A stretch of DNA of 19,284 bases, from the NCBI GenBank assembly GCA_002323515.1, contig DCQQ01000017.1, positions 16,659 to 35,942 of the forward strand. Direction: 5' to 3'. Below are positions 7,364 to 15,404 of the stretch, one piece after another. The stretch's first letter is position 1; the number at the start of each line of letters is the position of its first letter. Below the pieces are notes generated by a model. That model had not been told where the DNA came from. It saw nothing but the letters and a program-made list of their open reading frames with translations, and made no database searches. Made by a program: the position numbers and the translations under genes. Source of the stretch: Balneolaceae bacterium UBA1514. GTDB lineage: Bacteria > Bacteroidota > Rhodothermia > Balneolales > Balneolaceae.

Positions 7364-7404
7364 CTTCTGCTTTTCATCCTTCAATCTCAACAATCTCTTA
7401 TCTT

Positions 7405-8280
7405 ATGGCTATGCTCGTTACATCCATCTTTAGTCGATACACACCTCTTCTCTGTACCATACTTTTGGTCTTATTTATCACTAATTGTGGTATTGTCAGA
7501 GAAGGAGCTCAGATTACAGAAACCCGAATAGAAACTAACCAAAATAGAGCGCAATCGACCCAATCCCAAGGTGAAGATCTTGGTTCGCGTGTTTTTGGTA
7601 TAGAGGAAGTTGAAACAATTAAAAAGCCAGCCCCGCCCACCGTCACAAAGGCGACCTCTACAAACAATCCATTAAGCAACAAAACAAATGATTACTCAAA
7701 CCCACAAATAATCACCCAAAACCTTCCCGCTGGGGTAGCCTTCATCCAAACGGGCATTGCTAGTTGGTACGGACCTGATTTCCAAGGGCGTAATACAGCA
7801 AATGGGGAGGTCTATAACATGAATGAGATGACGGCTGCGCATAAATCGCTCCCCTTCGATACACAGGTCATCGTCGAAAACCAAACCAATGGAAAACGGA
7901 TACAGCTACGCATAAACGACCGGGGTCCATACGCTAAAAATAGGGTGATTGATTTGTCTAGAGCAGGAGCTGAAGCCATCGAAATAATTGGACCTGGCAC
8001 GGCACCTGTAAAAATATTTGTACTGGACGATGGAACCAGCAACGTTTATCCAACCACGCCTCATTATACAGTACAGTTGGGCTCTTACGACAATAGGGCT
8101 GTTGCAGAACAAAAGTCAGCTCAAATTCTAAGCAGTTATGTTGCCGAAGTTCAAGTTAACGGAATGACCTATTATCGTGTATATTTTGGTGATTTTGAAA
8201 ACCCAGTGATTGCGATAGAAGCCATGAATCGCCTCAAAGGACTAGGCCATGAAGGATTTATTAAGCAGATCAATAAATAA
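7405..8280 (+). CDS. rlpA: RlpA-like septal ring lipoprotein with DPBB and SPOR domains
   Basis: RlpA proteins are lytic transglycosylases that cut glycan strands lacking stem peptides and localise to the division septum. From the ATG at 7405 the protein has 291 aa: a signal peptide with lipobox LFITNC (lipidated Cys28), a polar Asn/Thr/Pro-rich linker (30-110), a double-psi beta-barrel (about 117-210) with GIASWYGPDFQGRNTANGE, TAAHKSLPF and INDRGPY, then a SPOR domain (about 219-290, YTVQLGSYDNRAVAEQ ... YYRVYFGDF). The conserved His and Asp of the family's active site are present. The frame stays open upstream to a TTG at 7306, but that would put 33 odd residues inside the tRNA-like element and before the signal peptide, so the internal ATG is chosen (ATG at 7411 is also possible). 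It begins 41 nt after the tRNA-like element. Confidence 0.92.
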   Translation: MAMLVTSIFSRYTPLLCTILLVLFITNCGIVREGAQITETRIETNQNRAQSTQSQGEDLGSRVFGIEEVETIKKPAPPTVTKATSTNNPLSNKTNDYSNPQIITQNLPAGVAFIQTGIASWYGPDFQGRNTANGEVYNMNEMTAAHKSLPFDTQVIVENQTNGKRIQLRINDRGPYAKNRVIDLSRAGAEAIEIIGPGTAPVKIFVLDDGTSNVYPTTPHYTVQLGSYDNRAVAEQKSAQILSSYVAEVQVNGMTYYRVYFGDFENPVIAIEAMNRLKGLGHEGFIKQINK

Positions 8281-8342
8281 TTTTTCTGGGATTGATTTGC
8301 TAAGACTTTGAGTTACGTAATTATTAAAAAAAACACATTATC

Positions 8343-9821
8343 ATGAAAAAGAATATTATTGTTATCGGAAGTGGGTTTGGGGGTTTGGGCGTCGCATCTC
8401 GTTTATTATCGGCAGGTCATAACGTAACCATCTTAGAGAAGAGAGATAAATTAGGTGGCAGAGCCTATGTTTACGAGCAAAATGGCTTCAAATTTGATGG
8501 TGGGCCAACCGTTATAACCGCTCCATTTCTATTTGATGATATTTGGACAGCGGCTGGTAAAAAACGAGAAGATTATGTTGAATTCGTCCCCTGTGACCCG
8601 TTTTATAGAATTTTTGATCATACCGGTAAAAGCTTTGACTATAACAATGATCATGAATTCACTTTAAAAGAAATTGACAAATGGAGTCCCGAAGACAAAC
8701 AAGGATACGAGGACTTCTTAGCGACTACGAAACCTATTTTTGATAAAGGGTTCACTGAATTAGCAGATAAGCCATTTTTAAAGGTAAGCGATATGTTAAA
8801 AGTAGCGCCAGACCTTATTCGCCTACAATCGCATAAAAATGTATACAAATATGTGTCCCAGTTCATCAAAAACGATTTTTTAAGACAATGTTTTTCCTTT
8901 CACCCACTATTGGTGGGGGGTAATCCCTTTGATACTACCTCTATTTACGCCATGATTCATTATCTCGAGCGAGAGTGGGGGGTCCATTATGCATTGGGTG
9001 GTACTGGAGCCATTGTAAACGCATTTGAGCAATTAATTACTGAACAGGGCGGAAAAATCCATTTAGAAACCGAAGTAGATGAGATTCTTGTTACCAATGG
9101 TAAGGCAACGGGCGTTCGCCTTGGTAATGGAAAAATCATGGAGGCCGATACGGTAGTATCCAATGCCGATATAGCCTTTACCTACAAAAATATGATTAAG
9201 CCCACGCTTCGCAGAAAGTACACGGATCGAAAAATTGCACGTACCAAATACAGTATGTCGCTCTTTGTCATATACTTTGGTACCGATAGGCAGTATCAAG
9301 ATCAAGGACTAGCGCATCATAATATTATATTAGGCCCTCGATATAAGTCGTTACTTGACGATATTTTCGACAATAAGATAGTAGCGGAAGATTTTTCACT
9401 TTATCTACATATGCCTACCATTACCGACCCGAGTATTGCCCCTGATGGGCATGAAGGTTTTTATGTTCTCTCACCTGTCCCTCACTTAGACAGTGGTACT
9501 GACTGGGAAAGTTTTGCTCCTACCTATAAAAAAGCCATTATGGACTTCTTAGAAGAGAATTATTTGCCTGATTTGTCCAAACACTTAGTTGCGGAACATT
9601 ACATCGATCCCCTACATTTCCAAGACGTACTGAATAGCTATAAAGGTTCAGCCTTTTCTGTACAGCCCATTTTAACACAATCGGCATGGTTCCGACCTCA
9701 CAATAAATCCGAAGACGTAGATGAACTCTACTTCGTTGGAGCAGGTACACACCCAGGAGCTGGTCTCCCAGGCGTATTATCTTCCAGTATTATTGCTCAA
9801 GACCTCATTGGCCCGGCTTAA
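8343..9821 (+). CDS. crtI: CrtI-type phytoene desaturase / carotenoid FAD oxidoreductase
   Basis: FAD-dependent desaturase or isomerase of carotenoid synthesis; the classical enzyme converts phytoene to lycopene or neurosporene at the membrane. The 492-aa protein begins with a Rossmann FAD motif ([13 protein letters not shown]9-G11-G14, followed by [11 protein letters not shown]) and the substrate-region segment [16 protein letters not shown]. It ends with the CrtI signature [20 protein letters not shown], and its length matches bacterial CrtI. Related CrtI-like enzymes act on other carotenoids (CrtD, CrtN, CrtO), so the exact substrate is an inference, although overall similarity favours phytoene. 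No crtB, crtY or other carotenoid gene is adjacent, which is unusual because these genes often cluster. The ATG at 8343 lies 62 nt after rlpA behind an A-rich stretch without an SD. Confidence 0.9.
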   Translation: MKKNIIVIGSGFGGLGVASRLLSAGHNVTILEKRDKLGGRAYVYEQNGFKFDGGPTVITAPFLFDDIWTAAGKKREDYVEFVPCDPFYRIFDHTGKSFDYNNDHEFTLKEIDKWSPEDKQGYEDFLATTKPIFDKGFTELADKPFLKVSDMLKVAPDLIRLQSHKNVYKYVSQFIKNDFLRQCFSFHPLLVGGNPFDTTSIYAMIHYLEREWGVHYALGGTGAIVNAFEQLITEQGGKIHLETEVDEILVTNGKATGVRLGNGKIMEADTVVSNADIAFTYKNMIKPTLRRKYTDRKIARTKYSMSLFVIYFGTDRQYQDQGLAHHNIILGPRYKSLLDDIFDNKIVAEDFSLYLHMPTITDPSIAPDGHEGFYVLSPVPHLDSGTDWESFAPTYKKAIMDFLEENYLPDLSKHLVAEHYIDPLHFQDVLNSYKGSAFSVQPILTQSAWFRPHNKSEDVDELYFVGAGTHPGAGLPGVLSSSIIAQDLIGPA

Positions 9822-9849
9822 CTAGATTTCAGTCAAAACAAATAAGCTA

Positions 9850-10509
9850 TTATGCCTGCAAGCTTTTTTGAAGATTATCCCAATCTTTCAAGAAACGCCC
9901 AAGACCTGAATCGGTTAATGGATGCTTAAGTAGACCAGTAATCACACTCAAAGGCATAGTCGCTACGTCCGCACCTGCCTTCGCGCATTCTAACACATGC
10001 ATTGGGTGACGCACACTTGCTGCTAATACTTCAGTCGGATACCCATAGTTCAAATAAATTTGAACTATATCTTCAATCAGGGTCATCCCATTGGTACTTA
10101 TATCATCCAGTCTCCCAATAAATGGCGAAATATAGGTGGCTCCCGCTTTTGCTGCGATAAGAGCCTGTGTTGCGGAAAAACAAAGAGTACAGTTGGTTTT
10201 GATCCCTTCTTCACTGAATGTTTTAATGGCTTTGATTCCATCTTTTATTAGGGGAATTTTAACCACCACGTTATCCGCTATTTCAGCAATAGCTCTACCT
10301 TCAGCTATCATTTCTTCATAGGTAGTAGAGACTACCTCAGCTGAAACATCACCCTCTACAATGTTACAAATTTTCTTGATGTGCCCTTCAAAATCCTTTA
10401 CTCCAATTTTTGCACATAAACTGGGATTAGTTGTCACACCATCTAGCACACCTAAGTCATGTGCTTCCTGTATTTCTTCTAAATTTGCAGTATCAATAAA
10501 AAATTTCAT
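9850..10509 (-). CDS. tal: Transaldolase, small FSA/TalC family
   Basis: Class I aldolase of about 220 aa that transfers a dihydroxyacetone unit between sugar phosphates in the non-oxidative pentose phosphate pathway. Visible marks are [22 protein letters not shown], the Schiff-base lysine K84 in [44 protein letters not shown] and GADVATMPL. The subfamily is split between true transaldolases and fructose-6-phosphate aldolases by two active-site positions: E. coli FsaA has Gln59 and Tyr131, and transaldolases have Glu and Phe. Here the equivalents read as E58 (SAEVV) and F130 (SPFIG), which favours transaldolase. Automated annotation often calls this family fructose-6-phosphate aldolase. It converges with crtI (28-nt gap) and diverges from the efflux operon. 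Confidence 0.93.
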   Translation of the reverse strand: MKFFIDTANLEEIQEAHDLGVLDGVTTNPSLCAKIGVKDFEGHIKKICNIVEGDVSAEVVSTTYEEMIAEGRAIAEIADNVVVKIPLIKDGIKAIKTFSEEGIKTNCTLCFSATQALIAAKAGATYISPFIGRLDDISTNGMTLIEDIVQIYLNYGYPTEVLAASVRHPMHVLECAKAGADVATMPLSVITGLLKHPLTDSGLGRFLKDWDNLQKSLQA

Positions 10510-10520
10510 TGGATTGGGTT

Positions 10521-10567
10521 TGGTTTAGAGTAATGTAATTTATAATGAATAAATAAAGGCTAAACCA
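10521..10567. promoter_or_regulatory. 8-nt inverted repeat just upstream of the transaldolase gene
   Basis: TGGTTTAG (10521-10528) and CTAAACCA (10560-10567) are exact reverse complements around a 31-nt AT-rich centre. The near arm is 11 nt from the transaldolase ATG. The layout suits two half-sites for a regulator flanking the promoter, or a 5'-UTR hairpin if transcription starts further upstream. Confidence 0.45.
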
Positions 10568-10701
10568 TGATCTCATTATCTGATACATCGTTGCCTATGC
10601 AGAGTTGAAAATAAACTCAATTTAAAATAGGGAAACATTCTACTCAAATCTATCCAATTCATGATTTTACGTTGCTTTTTTTTACAAGTTAACTATATCA
10701 A

Positions 10702-10734
10702 ATAATGAACGTAATGCCGATCTTTGTTCGTTAT
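10702..10734. promoter_or_regulatory. 9-bp inverted repeat upstream of the efflux operon
   Basis: ATAATGAAC (10702-10710) and GTTCGTTAT (10726-10734) pair over 9 bp with one G-U, around a 15-nt centre, 65 nt before the adaptor GTG. It may be a regulator-binding site or a leader hairpin. No regulator gene lies in the window. Confidence 0.4.
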
Positions 10735-10799
10735 ATAACTTCATACATCAAGGCTACCCAAAAACCGGTTGCTTTATCTACAGACAAAATATCTTTATT

Positions 10800-12233
10800 G
10801 TGAAAAAAACACTGTTTCTCTTACTATTTCCATCATTACTTATTCTGAATTGCGGAGATGATGACGAGGCTTCTAATGGAAGACCTGATTTTAGTCGTTT
10901 TAGTGGCTTCTCAGCAAATCGAAGTACAAGCGTGGAAACTATGACGGTTGAACTTAGCACTATTGCCGATCAAGTACGTTCGTATGGCACCGTAAAGGCA
11001 CAAGATTTAGTGAGTGTGTCTCCTCAAGTTTCGAATAGGCTAACCGATATCTATGTAGATCTTGGGGACACTGTTGAAACTGGCCAATTAATGGCTAAAA
11101 TCTATGATAAAACATTTCGAGACCAACTGAGTCAAGCTCAGGCGCAGTTAGCTCAAAGTCGTATTGCATTGCGAAGAGATAGTGCCCAGTTCGAACGACA
11201 GAGCCAATTACTAGAGATGGATTTGGTAAGTGACAGTGAATACGAAATTGCCCTAGCAACCTATCGTAATGCGATGGCTCAGTTAGAATCCGCCAGAGCT
11301 TCCTTAACTCAAGCACAGGAAAATTTTAACTTTACCGAGGTTCGTGCACCTGTAAATGGTGTAGTGGTCAGTCGTAGTTTGGAAGAGGGTGATTTGGCAC
11401 CATCTGGACAAACTCTGTTTGAATTGGCCAGTGACAATGGCTTTGAAACTCGTATTTTTTTACCTGTACAAGACTGGCGTTCTGCCCGTATTGGACAGAA
11501 TGTGCAATTAAGAGTTTCAAATGAGGCTAGTGTATCAGCAACTGGAATCGTTTCGAGAAAAAGTCCTCAACTTGATCCAACCACAGGACTTGGTGAAGTA
11601 GTTATTACCCTAATACAGGTGGGTGGTAGTATATATTCTGGCGTATTGGCAGAAAACCTCATCAATATCCAAACCAACGATAACGCCGTGGTGATACCAC
11701 GAAGTGCGTTAGTTGAGGTGGTTGAAACCGTGGTCAATCCAGAGTCAAATACCATTGAGCTCGAGCGAAGTTATTCCGTATTCGTATCCAAAGGAGATAG
11801 TGTAGCAGAACGCCGCACCTTGGAGTTAGGTATTGAGCAAGGCGATCGCATAGAAGTTTTATCTGGATTACGGCCAGGTGAAAATATTGTAATCACAGGA
11901 CAAAAGGGACTTGAAGAAGGTGGGCGTATTTCGGTGGCTAGCGGGGCTTTATTTCAAACTGCCGAGCAAAATACAATTCAACCCGAAGGAACATCTATGG
12001 ATGATGGTTCTTTTGAGGTCACTAATCAAAGAAGAATACAACGATCAGGTAACGCTAATAATAATCCGTTTGCAAATTTAACAGAGGAACAAAGAAATAA
12101 ACTTAGTAAAATGAGTCAAGAAGAGCGCAGAGCGTTTTTTCAAAAAATGACCGCTGAAGAACGAAGAACTTATTTTCAGCAATCTAATAATGCTAGTATT
12201 GACGACTCTACTGCTAATGCCTCGAACCGCTAG
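10800..12233 (+). CDS. RND efflux periplasmic adaptor (membrane fusion protein), lipoprotein
   Basis: Adaptor that connects an inner-membrane RND pump to an outer-membrane channel. The 477-aa protein starts at GTG 10800 with a lipoprotein signal peptide (MKKTLFLLLFPSLLILNC, Cys18, then GDDDE). It continues with a lipoyl-like half (about 55-95, VSVSPQVSNRLTDIYVDLGDTV), an alpha-hairpin (about 100-170, rich in Gln/Ala), the second lipoyl half (FTEVRAPVNGVVVSRSLEEGDLA, about 178-200), a beta-barrel and a membrane-proximal domain (to about 390). Beyond the usual end there is an unusual polar tail: three copies of (L/M)(T/S)xEE(Q/R)R at about 427, 438 and 450. The lipidated N-terminus agrees with anchoring in the inner membrane. 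RND1 starts 5 nt later, so this heads a three-gene operon. No outer-membrane TolC-like gene is in the window. Confidence 0.93.
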   Translation: MKKTLFLLLFPSLLILNCGDDDEASNGRPDFSRFSGFSANRSTSVETMTVELSTIADQVRSYGTVKAQDLVSVSPQVSNRLTDIYVDLGDTVETGQLMAKIYDKTFRDQLSQAQAQLAQSRIALRRDSAQFERQSQLLEMDLVSDSEYEIALATYRNAMAQLESARASLTQAQENFNFTEVRAPVNGVVVSRSLEEGDLAPSGQTLFELASDNGFETRIFLPVQDWRSARIGQNVQLRVSNEASVSATGIVSRKSPQLDPTTGLGEVVITLIQVGGSIYSGVLAENLINIQTNDNAVVIPRSALVEVVETVVNPESNTIELERSYSVFVSKGDSVAERRTLELGIEQGDRIEVLSGLRPGENIVITGQKGLEEGGRISVASGALFQTAEQNTIQPEGTSMDDGSFEVTNQRRIQRSGNANNNPFANLTEEQRNKLSKMSQEERRAFFQKMTAEERRTYFQQSNNASIDDSTANASNR

Positions 12234-12238
12234 TTTAC

Positions 12239-15200
12239 ATGGGAGCATTATCAAAAATAGCCGTTGAACGTCCCATCACCCTGCTGATGTCGACCCTAAT
12301 TTTTGTTGGGTTTGGAATTTATGGTCTCCAAAATTTACGATTGAATCTATATCCGGATGTATCTTTTCCCACCATTACTGTGTATACAAGTTACGAAGGG
12401 GTTGCTCCAGAGGACATAGAAACTCTGGTTACCAGACCCATTGAAGAGTCTGTTGGTAGTATTAGTGGTATTCGCCGAATACGATCGCTTTCGAGTCAAG
12501 GAGCCTCCGTCGTGAAATTAAACTTCAACTGGGGTACTGATTTATATGAGGCCGAAAATGATGTCCGGAAACAGCTTGGATTTGTAGAGCGATCAATTCC
12601 GGATGATGCGCAATCCCCCCTGGTATTTTCGTACGATCCTAACCAAGAACCCATCGTGGTTCTCACGCTAACGAGTAATGCCCGAAGTCCTCGCGATCTA
12701 CGAACCTATGCAAATCAAATCTTAGAACAGCGTATTGAGCGAGTTAACGGCATCGCTTCAGTAGAAACTTCTGGTGGTCTGGAAAGGCAAATTAACGTGA
12801 CCATCAATAATGAAAAAATGCGCCTTTATGATATTACCATTGCAGAAATAGCAGCTAAACTTGCACAGGAAAACATTCAGGTACCAGCAGGCCAATTATC
12901 CGAGGGGAATACTATATATAGTTTACGGACCATCGGTGAATTCAAAAATATTGATCAAATTCGAAACACCATTATAACTGTTCGAGAAGGGCAAGCGCTC
13001 CTACTCAGGGATATTGCTGTGATCGATGATGGTATTGCTCAACCCATAGGCAATGTACATATTGACGGAGAGGATGGCGTAATTTTAAACGTATATCGTC
13101 AGAGTGATGCGAATGTTGTATCTGCTGCAACTGATGTTATTAAAAGTTTAGATAACATAAAAAGAAGCCTGCCTCAAGATGTACAAATTAAAGTACTTAC
13201 TAATAAAGCGGAATTTATTCAGCAAAGTATCCAAAACCTTCTTTTAACGGGCATACAGGCTGTAATATTAGTAGTGTTAATCCTGTTGGCCTTTCTGCGT
13301 AGCGGGCGTTCTGCACTCATTATCGCTATTTCTATTCCTGTGTCTATTATTACCACCTTCATGGTAATGGATTTCGCAGATTTGAGTCTTAACATCATAT
13401 CCTTATCAGGCCTCACTCTAGCGGTAGGAATGGTGGTAGATGATGCCGTAGTTGTACTTGAAAATATTTTTCGCTTCAGAGAAGATGGAACAGACCGTAA
13501 AACGGCATCTATCATGGGTGCGCGAGAAGTAGCGGTTCCAGTGGTAGTTTCCACCTTAACGACCTTGGTTGTGTTTTTGCCTATTCTTTTTGTCCCAGGG
13601 ATTGCAGGGTTCTTATTTAGAGATTTAGCTCTCACCATATCTTTCTCCCTAACGGTTTCATCTTTGGTTGCTTTAACACTCATCCCCATGATGACCTCGC
13701 TCTTTTTTAGAGAAGAGAAAACTAATTTTGAAGCCACTAATAAATTAGCCGTCATTTTATCTAATCTTCTTGAAAAACTAGAAGATCAATATCGATTTTT
13801 ATTGAATCGTCTTATACAAAGTAGTGGTATGGTCGTGTTTTCGGCTTTGTTTCTATTCGGGGCTACCCTACCAATTTTTTACCAGCTTGGTGGGGAATTC
13901 TTTCCTAGAGTCGATGAAAACGCCTTTACCTTGGAAGTACAAAGAGAACCTGGCGTAAACCTGTTCGAATTAGAGCGATCCGTTCGTCAAGTCGAGTCCA
14001 TCATCCAGCAACAAGTGCCAGAGGCTAGGTTAGTGGTTGCAGACTATGGAGATAAAGAAGGAGTAGAAGGTGCGGATAACCCCGGTGGCTACAGAGGTAC
14101 CATACGGGTTGAATTGGTTGGTCAAAAAGAGCGCAAACGGGGACAGTTTGAAATTACCCAATCGCTACTCGGTTCACTGGAACAAGTTCCTGGAGTTCAG
14201 ATTAAAGAACTTATTATTGATCCTTTAAGCCCCGATGGCGAGAATGGGCTAATGGTACAAATATTTGGCTATGATCCCGATCTCAAGAAAGAACTAACCG
14301 AAGGCGTGAAGGAACGCTTATCTAGTATTGAAGGAGTAGTGAATTTATTTTCCAGCTCTGATCAAGGAAGACCTGAACTCAGGCTTATAATGGATCGAGA
14401 ACGGATTTCTCGTGTAGGAATGAACACCAATCAAGTCGCTTCTGCTGTAAGTGATGCAGTAAAAGGAAATATTGCTACTAGCTTCGTCGATCAGGGCGTT
14501 GAATTTGAGGTGTTGGTTGAACTAGATCCAAAGGATAAATCGGAGACGCTAGATCTATCCAATATTCAAATTCAAACACCGGCAGCTGGTTGGATGCCCC
14601 TTAAGAATCTAGCCCGCCTAGAACGTTATACAGGACCGACTAATGTTATGCGAATTAATCAAGAACGGGTGACTGAAATTACAGCAGAACTAGCTGGAAC
14701 CGATTTAAAAGCGGCTTCCGATCAAGCCAGACTGTTACTTGATCAGGTTGATTGGCCCGATGGTTATCGCTACGAGTTAGCTGGTACAGCCGAGGAGCAA
14801 GCGGAATCATTTAGTTTCTTACTCTTAGCTTTTGCAATCGCAGGCATACTAACCTACATGGTAATGGCCTCTCAATTCGAAAGTTTAGTTGAGCCCTTTA
14901 TCATCATTTTCACTATACCCTTGGCACTTACAGGTGTATTACTCATGCTATGGGCTACCGGCACTTCTATCAGTGTAACATCTATGGTTGGTCTTATCCT
15001 TCTAACTGGTATTGTGGTCAATAATGGTATTGTTATGATCGACTACATTAAAATATTACAGGCTCGTGGTATGGAACGTAGTCAAGCCATAGTAACTGGG
15101 GCAGTTCGCCGTTTACGTCCAATTCTCATGACCGCATTTACCACTATTTTATCTATGGTCCCATTGGCATTAGAAATTGGTTCTGGTTCTGAAACCTGGA

Positions 15201-15400
15201 GTCCAATGGCTAGAACCGTTATTGGTGGTTTGACTATGTCAACCCTACTTATGTTATTTGTCGTACCTTGTCTGTATCTAATTATCAACAGTGGAGTGGA
15301 ACGCTTAGGCTTTGATGCCGTACATAAACTGGACCCATTAGACGACGAGGAACAGCGTGAATCAGCGACTGCAACGGTTACATTAACCCGAGAAGGATAG
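12239..15400 (+). CDS. RND multidrug-type efflux pump subunit 1 (HAE1/AcrB-MdtB-like)
   Basis: Inner-membrane proton-driven transporter, 1053 aa, the usual RND length with 12 membrane spans and two large periplasmic loops. Marks are the N-terminal ALSKIAVERPITLLMSTLIF, NLYPDVSFPTITV, GVAPEDIETLVTRPIE, and the helix-4 motif LTLAVGMVVDDAVVVLENI with the paired relay aspartates D401-D402. In helix 10 the sequence is GIVVNNGIVMIDYI, so N928 stands where AcrB has Lys940. The lack of the CzcA metal-efflux signature and the presence of a paired partner favour the drug/HAE1 group over heavy-metal pumps, but the substrate is not readable. The ATG is 5 nt after the adaptor stop. A charged cytoplasmic tail of about 30 residues (DPLDDEEQRE) ends the protein. 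GAAGGA near its 3' end serves as the SD of the next gene. Confidence 0.95.
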   Translation: MGALSKIAVERPITLLMSTLIFVGFGIYGLQNLRLNLYPDVSFPTITVYTSYEGVAPEDIETLVTRPIEESVGSISGIRRIRSLSSQGASVVKLNFNWGTDLYEAENDVRKQLGFVERSIPDDAQSPLVFSYDPNQEPIVVLTLTSNARSPRDLRTYANQILEQRIERVNGIASVETSGGLERQINVTINNEKMRLYDITIAEIAAKLAQENIQVPAGQLSEGNTIYSLRTIGEFKNIDQIRNTIITVREGQALLLRDIAVIDDGIAQPIGNVHIDGEDGVILNVYRQSDANVVSAATDVIKSLDNIKRSLPQDVQIKVLTNKAEFIQQSIQNLLLTGIQAVILVVLILLAFLRSGRSALIIAISIPVSIITTFMVMDFADLSLNIISLSGLTLAVGMVVDDAVVVLENIFRFREDGTDRKTASIMGAREVAVPVVVSTLTTLVVFLPILFVPGIAGFLFRDLALTISFSLTVSSLVALTLIPMMTSLFFREEKTNFEATNKLAVILSNLLEKLEDQYRFLLNRLIQSSGMVVFSALFLFGATLPIFYQLGGEFFPRVDENAFTLEVQREPGVNLFELERSVRQVESIIQQQVPEARLVVADYGDKEGVEGADNPGGYRGTIRVELVGQKERKRGQFEITQSLLGSLEQVPGVQIKELIIDPLSPDGENGLMVQIFGYDPDLKKELTEGVKERLSSIEGVVNLFSSSDQGRPELRLIMDRERISRVGMNTNQVASAVSDAVKGNIATSFVDQGVEFEVLVELDPKDKSETLDLSNIQIQTPAAGWMPLKNLARLERYTGPTNVMRINQERVTEITAELAGTDLKAASDQARLLLDQVDWPDGYRYELAGTAEEQAESFSFLLLAFAIAGILTYMVMASQFESLVEPFIIIFTIPLALTGVLLMLWATGTSISVTSMVGLILLTGIVVNNGIVMIDYIKILQARGMERSQAIVTGAVRRLRPILMTAFTTILSMVPLALEIGSGSETWSPMARTVIGGLTMSTLLMLFVVPCLYLIINSGVERLGFDAVHKLDPLDDEEQRESATATVTLTREG
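15392..15397 (+). promoter_or_regulatory. Ribosome binding site of RND subunit 2
   Basis: GAAGGA lies inside the last codons of RND1, 7 nt before the ATG at 15405. It is one of only two good SD sequences in the window and implies coupled translation of the two pump genes. Confidence 0.6.
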
Positions 15401-15404
15401 TAAT

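Larger units (their letters stand above)
10510..10799. promoter_or_regulatory. 290-nt divergent control region between the transaldolase and efflux genes
   Basis: No gene is visible. The region must hold promoters for both flanking units. It contains two inverted repeats, listed separately at 10521-10567 and 10702-10734, a TATAAT at 10541-10546 in an AT-rich stretch, and a run of eight T near 10676. No -35/-10 pair on either strand is convincing enough to call. Confidence 0.5.

Noticed and set aside
13219..13755. 178-codon minus-strand frame inside RND subunit 1
   Set aside because: It lies antisense to the helix 2-6 region, has no recognisable domain and a low-complexity Thr/Ser/Lys/Met composition. 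A similar antisense frame occurs at the matching place in RND subunit 2, which points to codon bias of membrane segments and not a gene.
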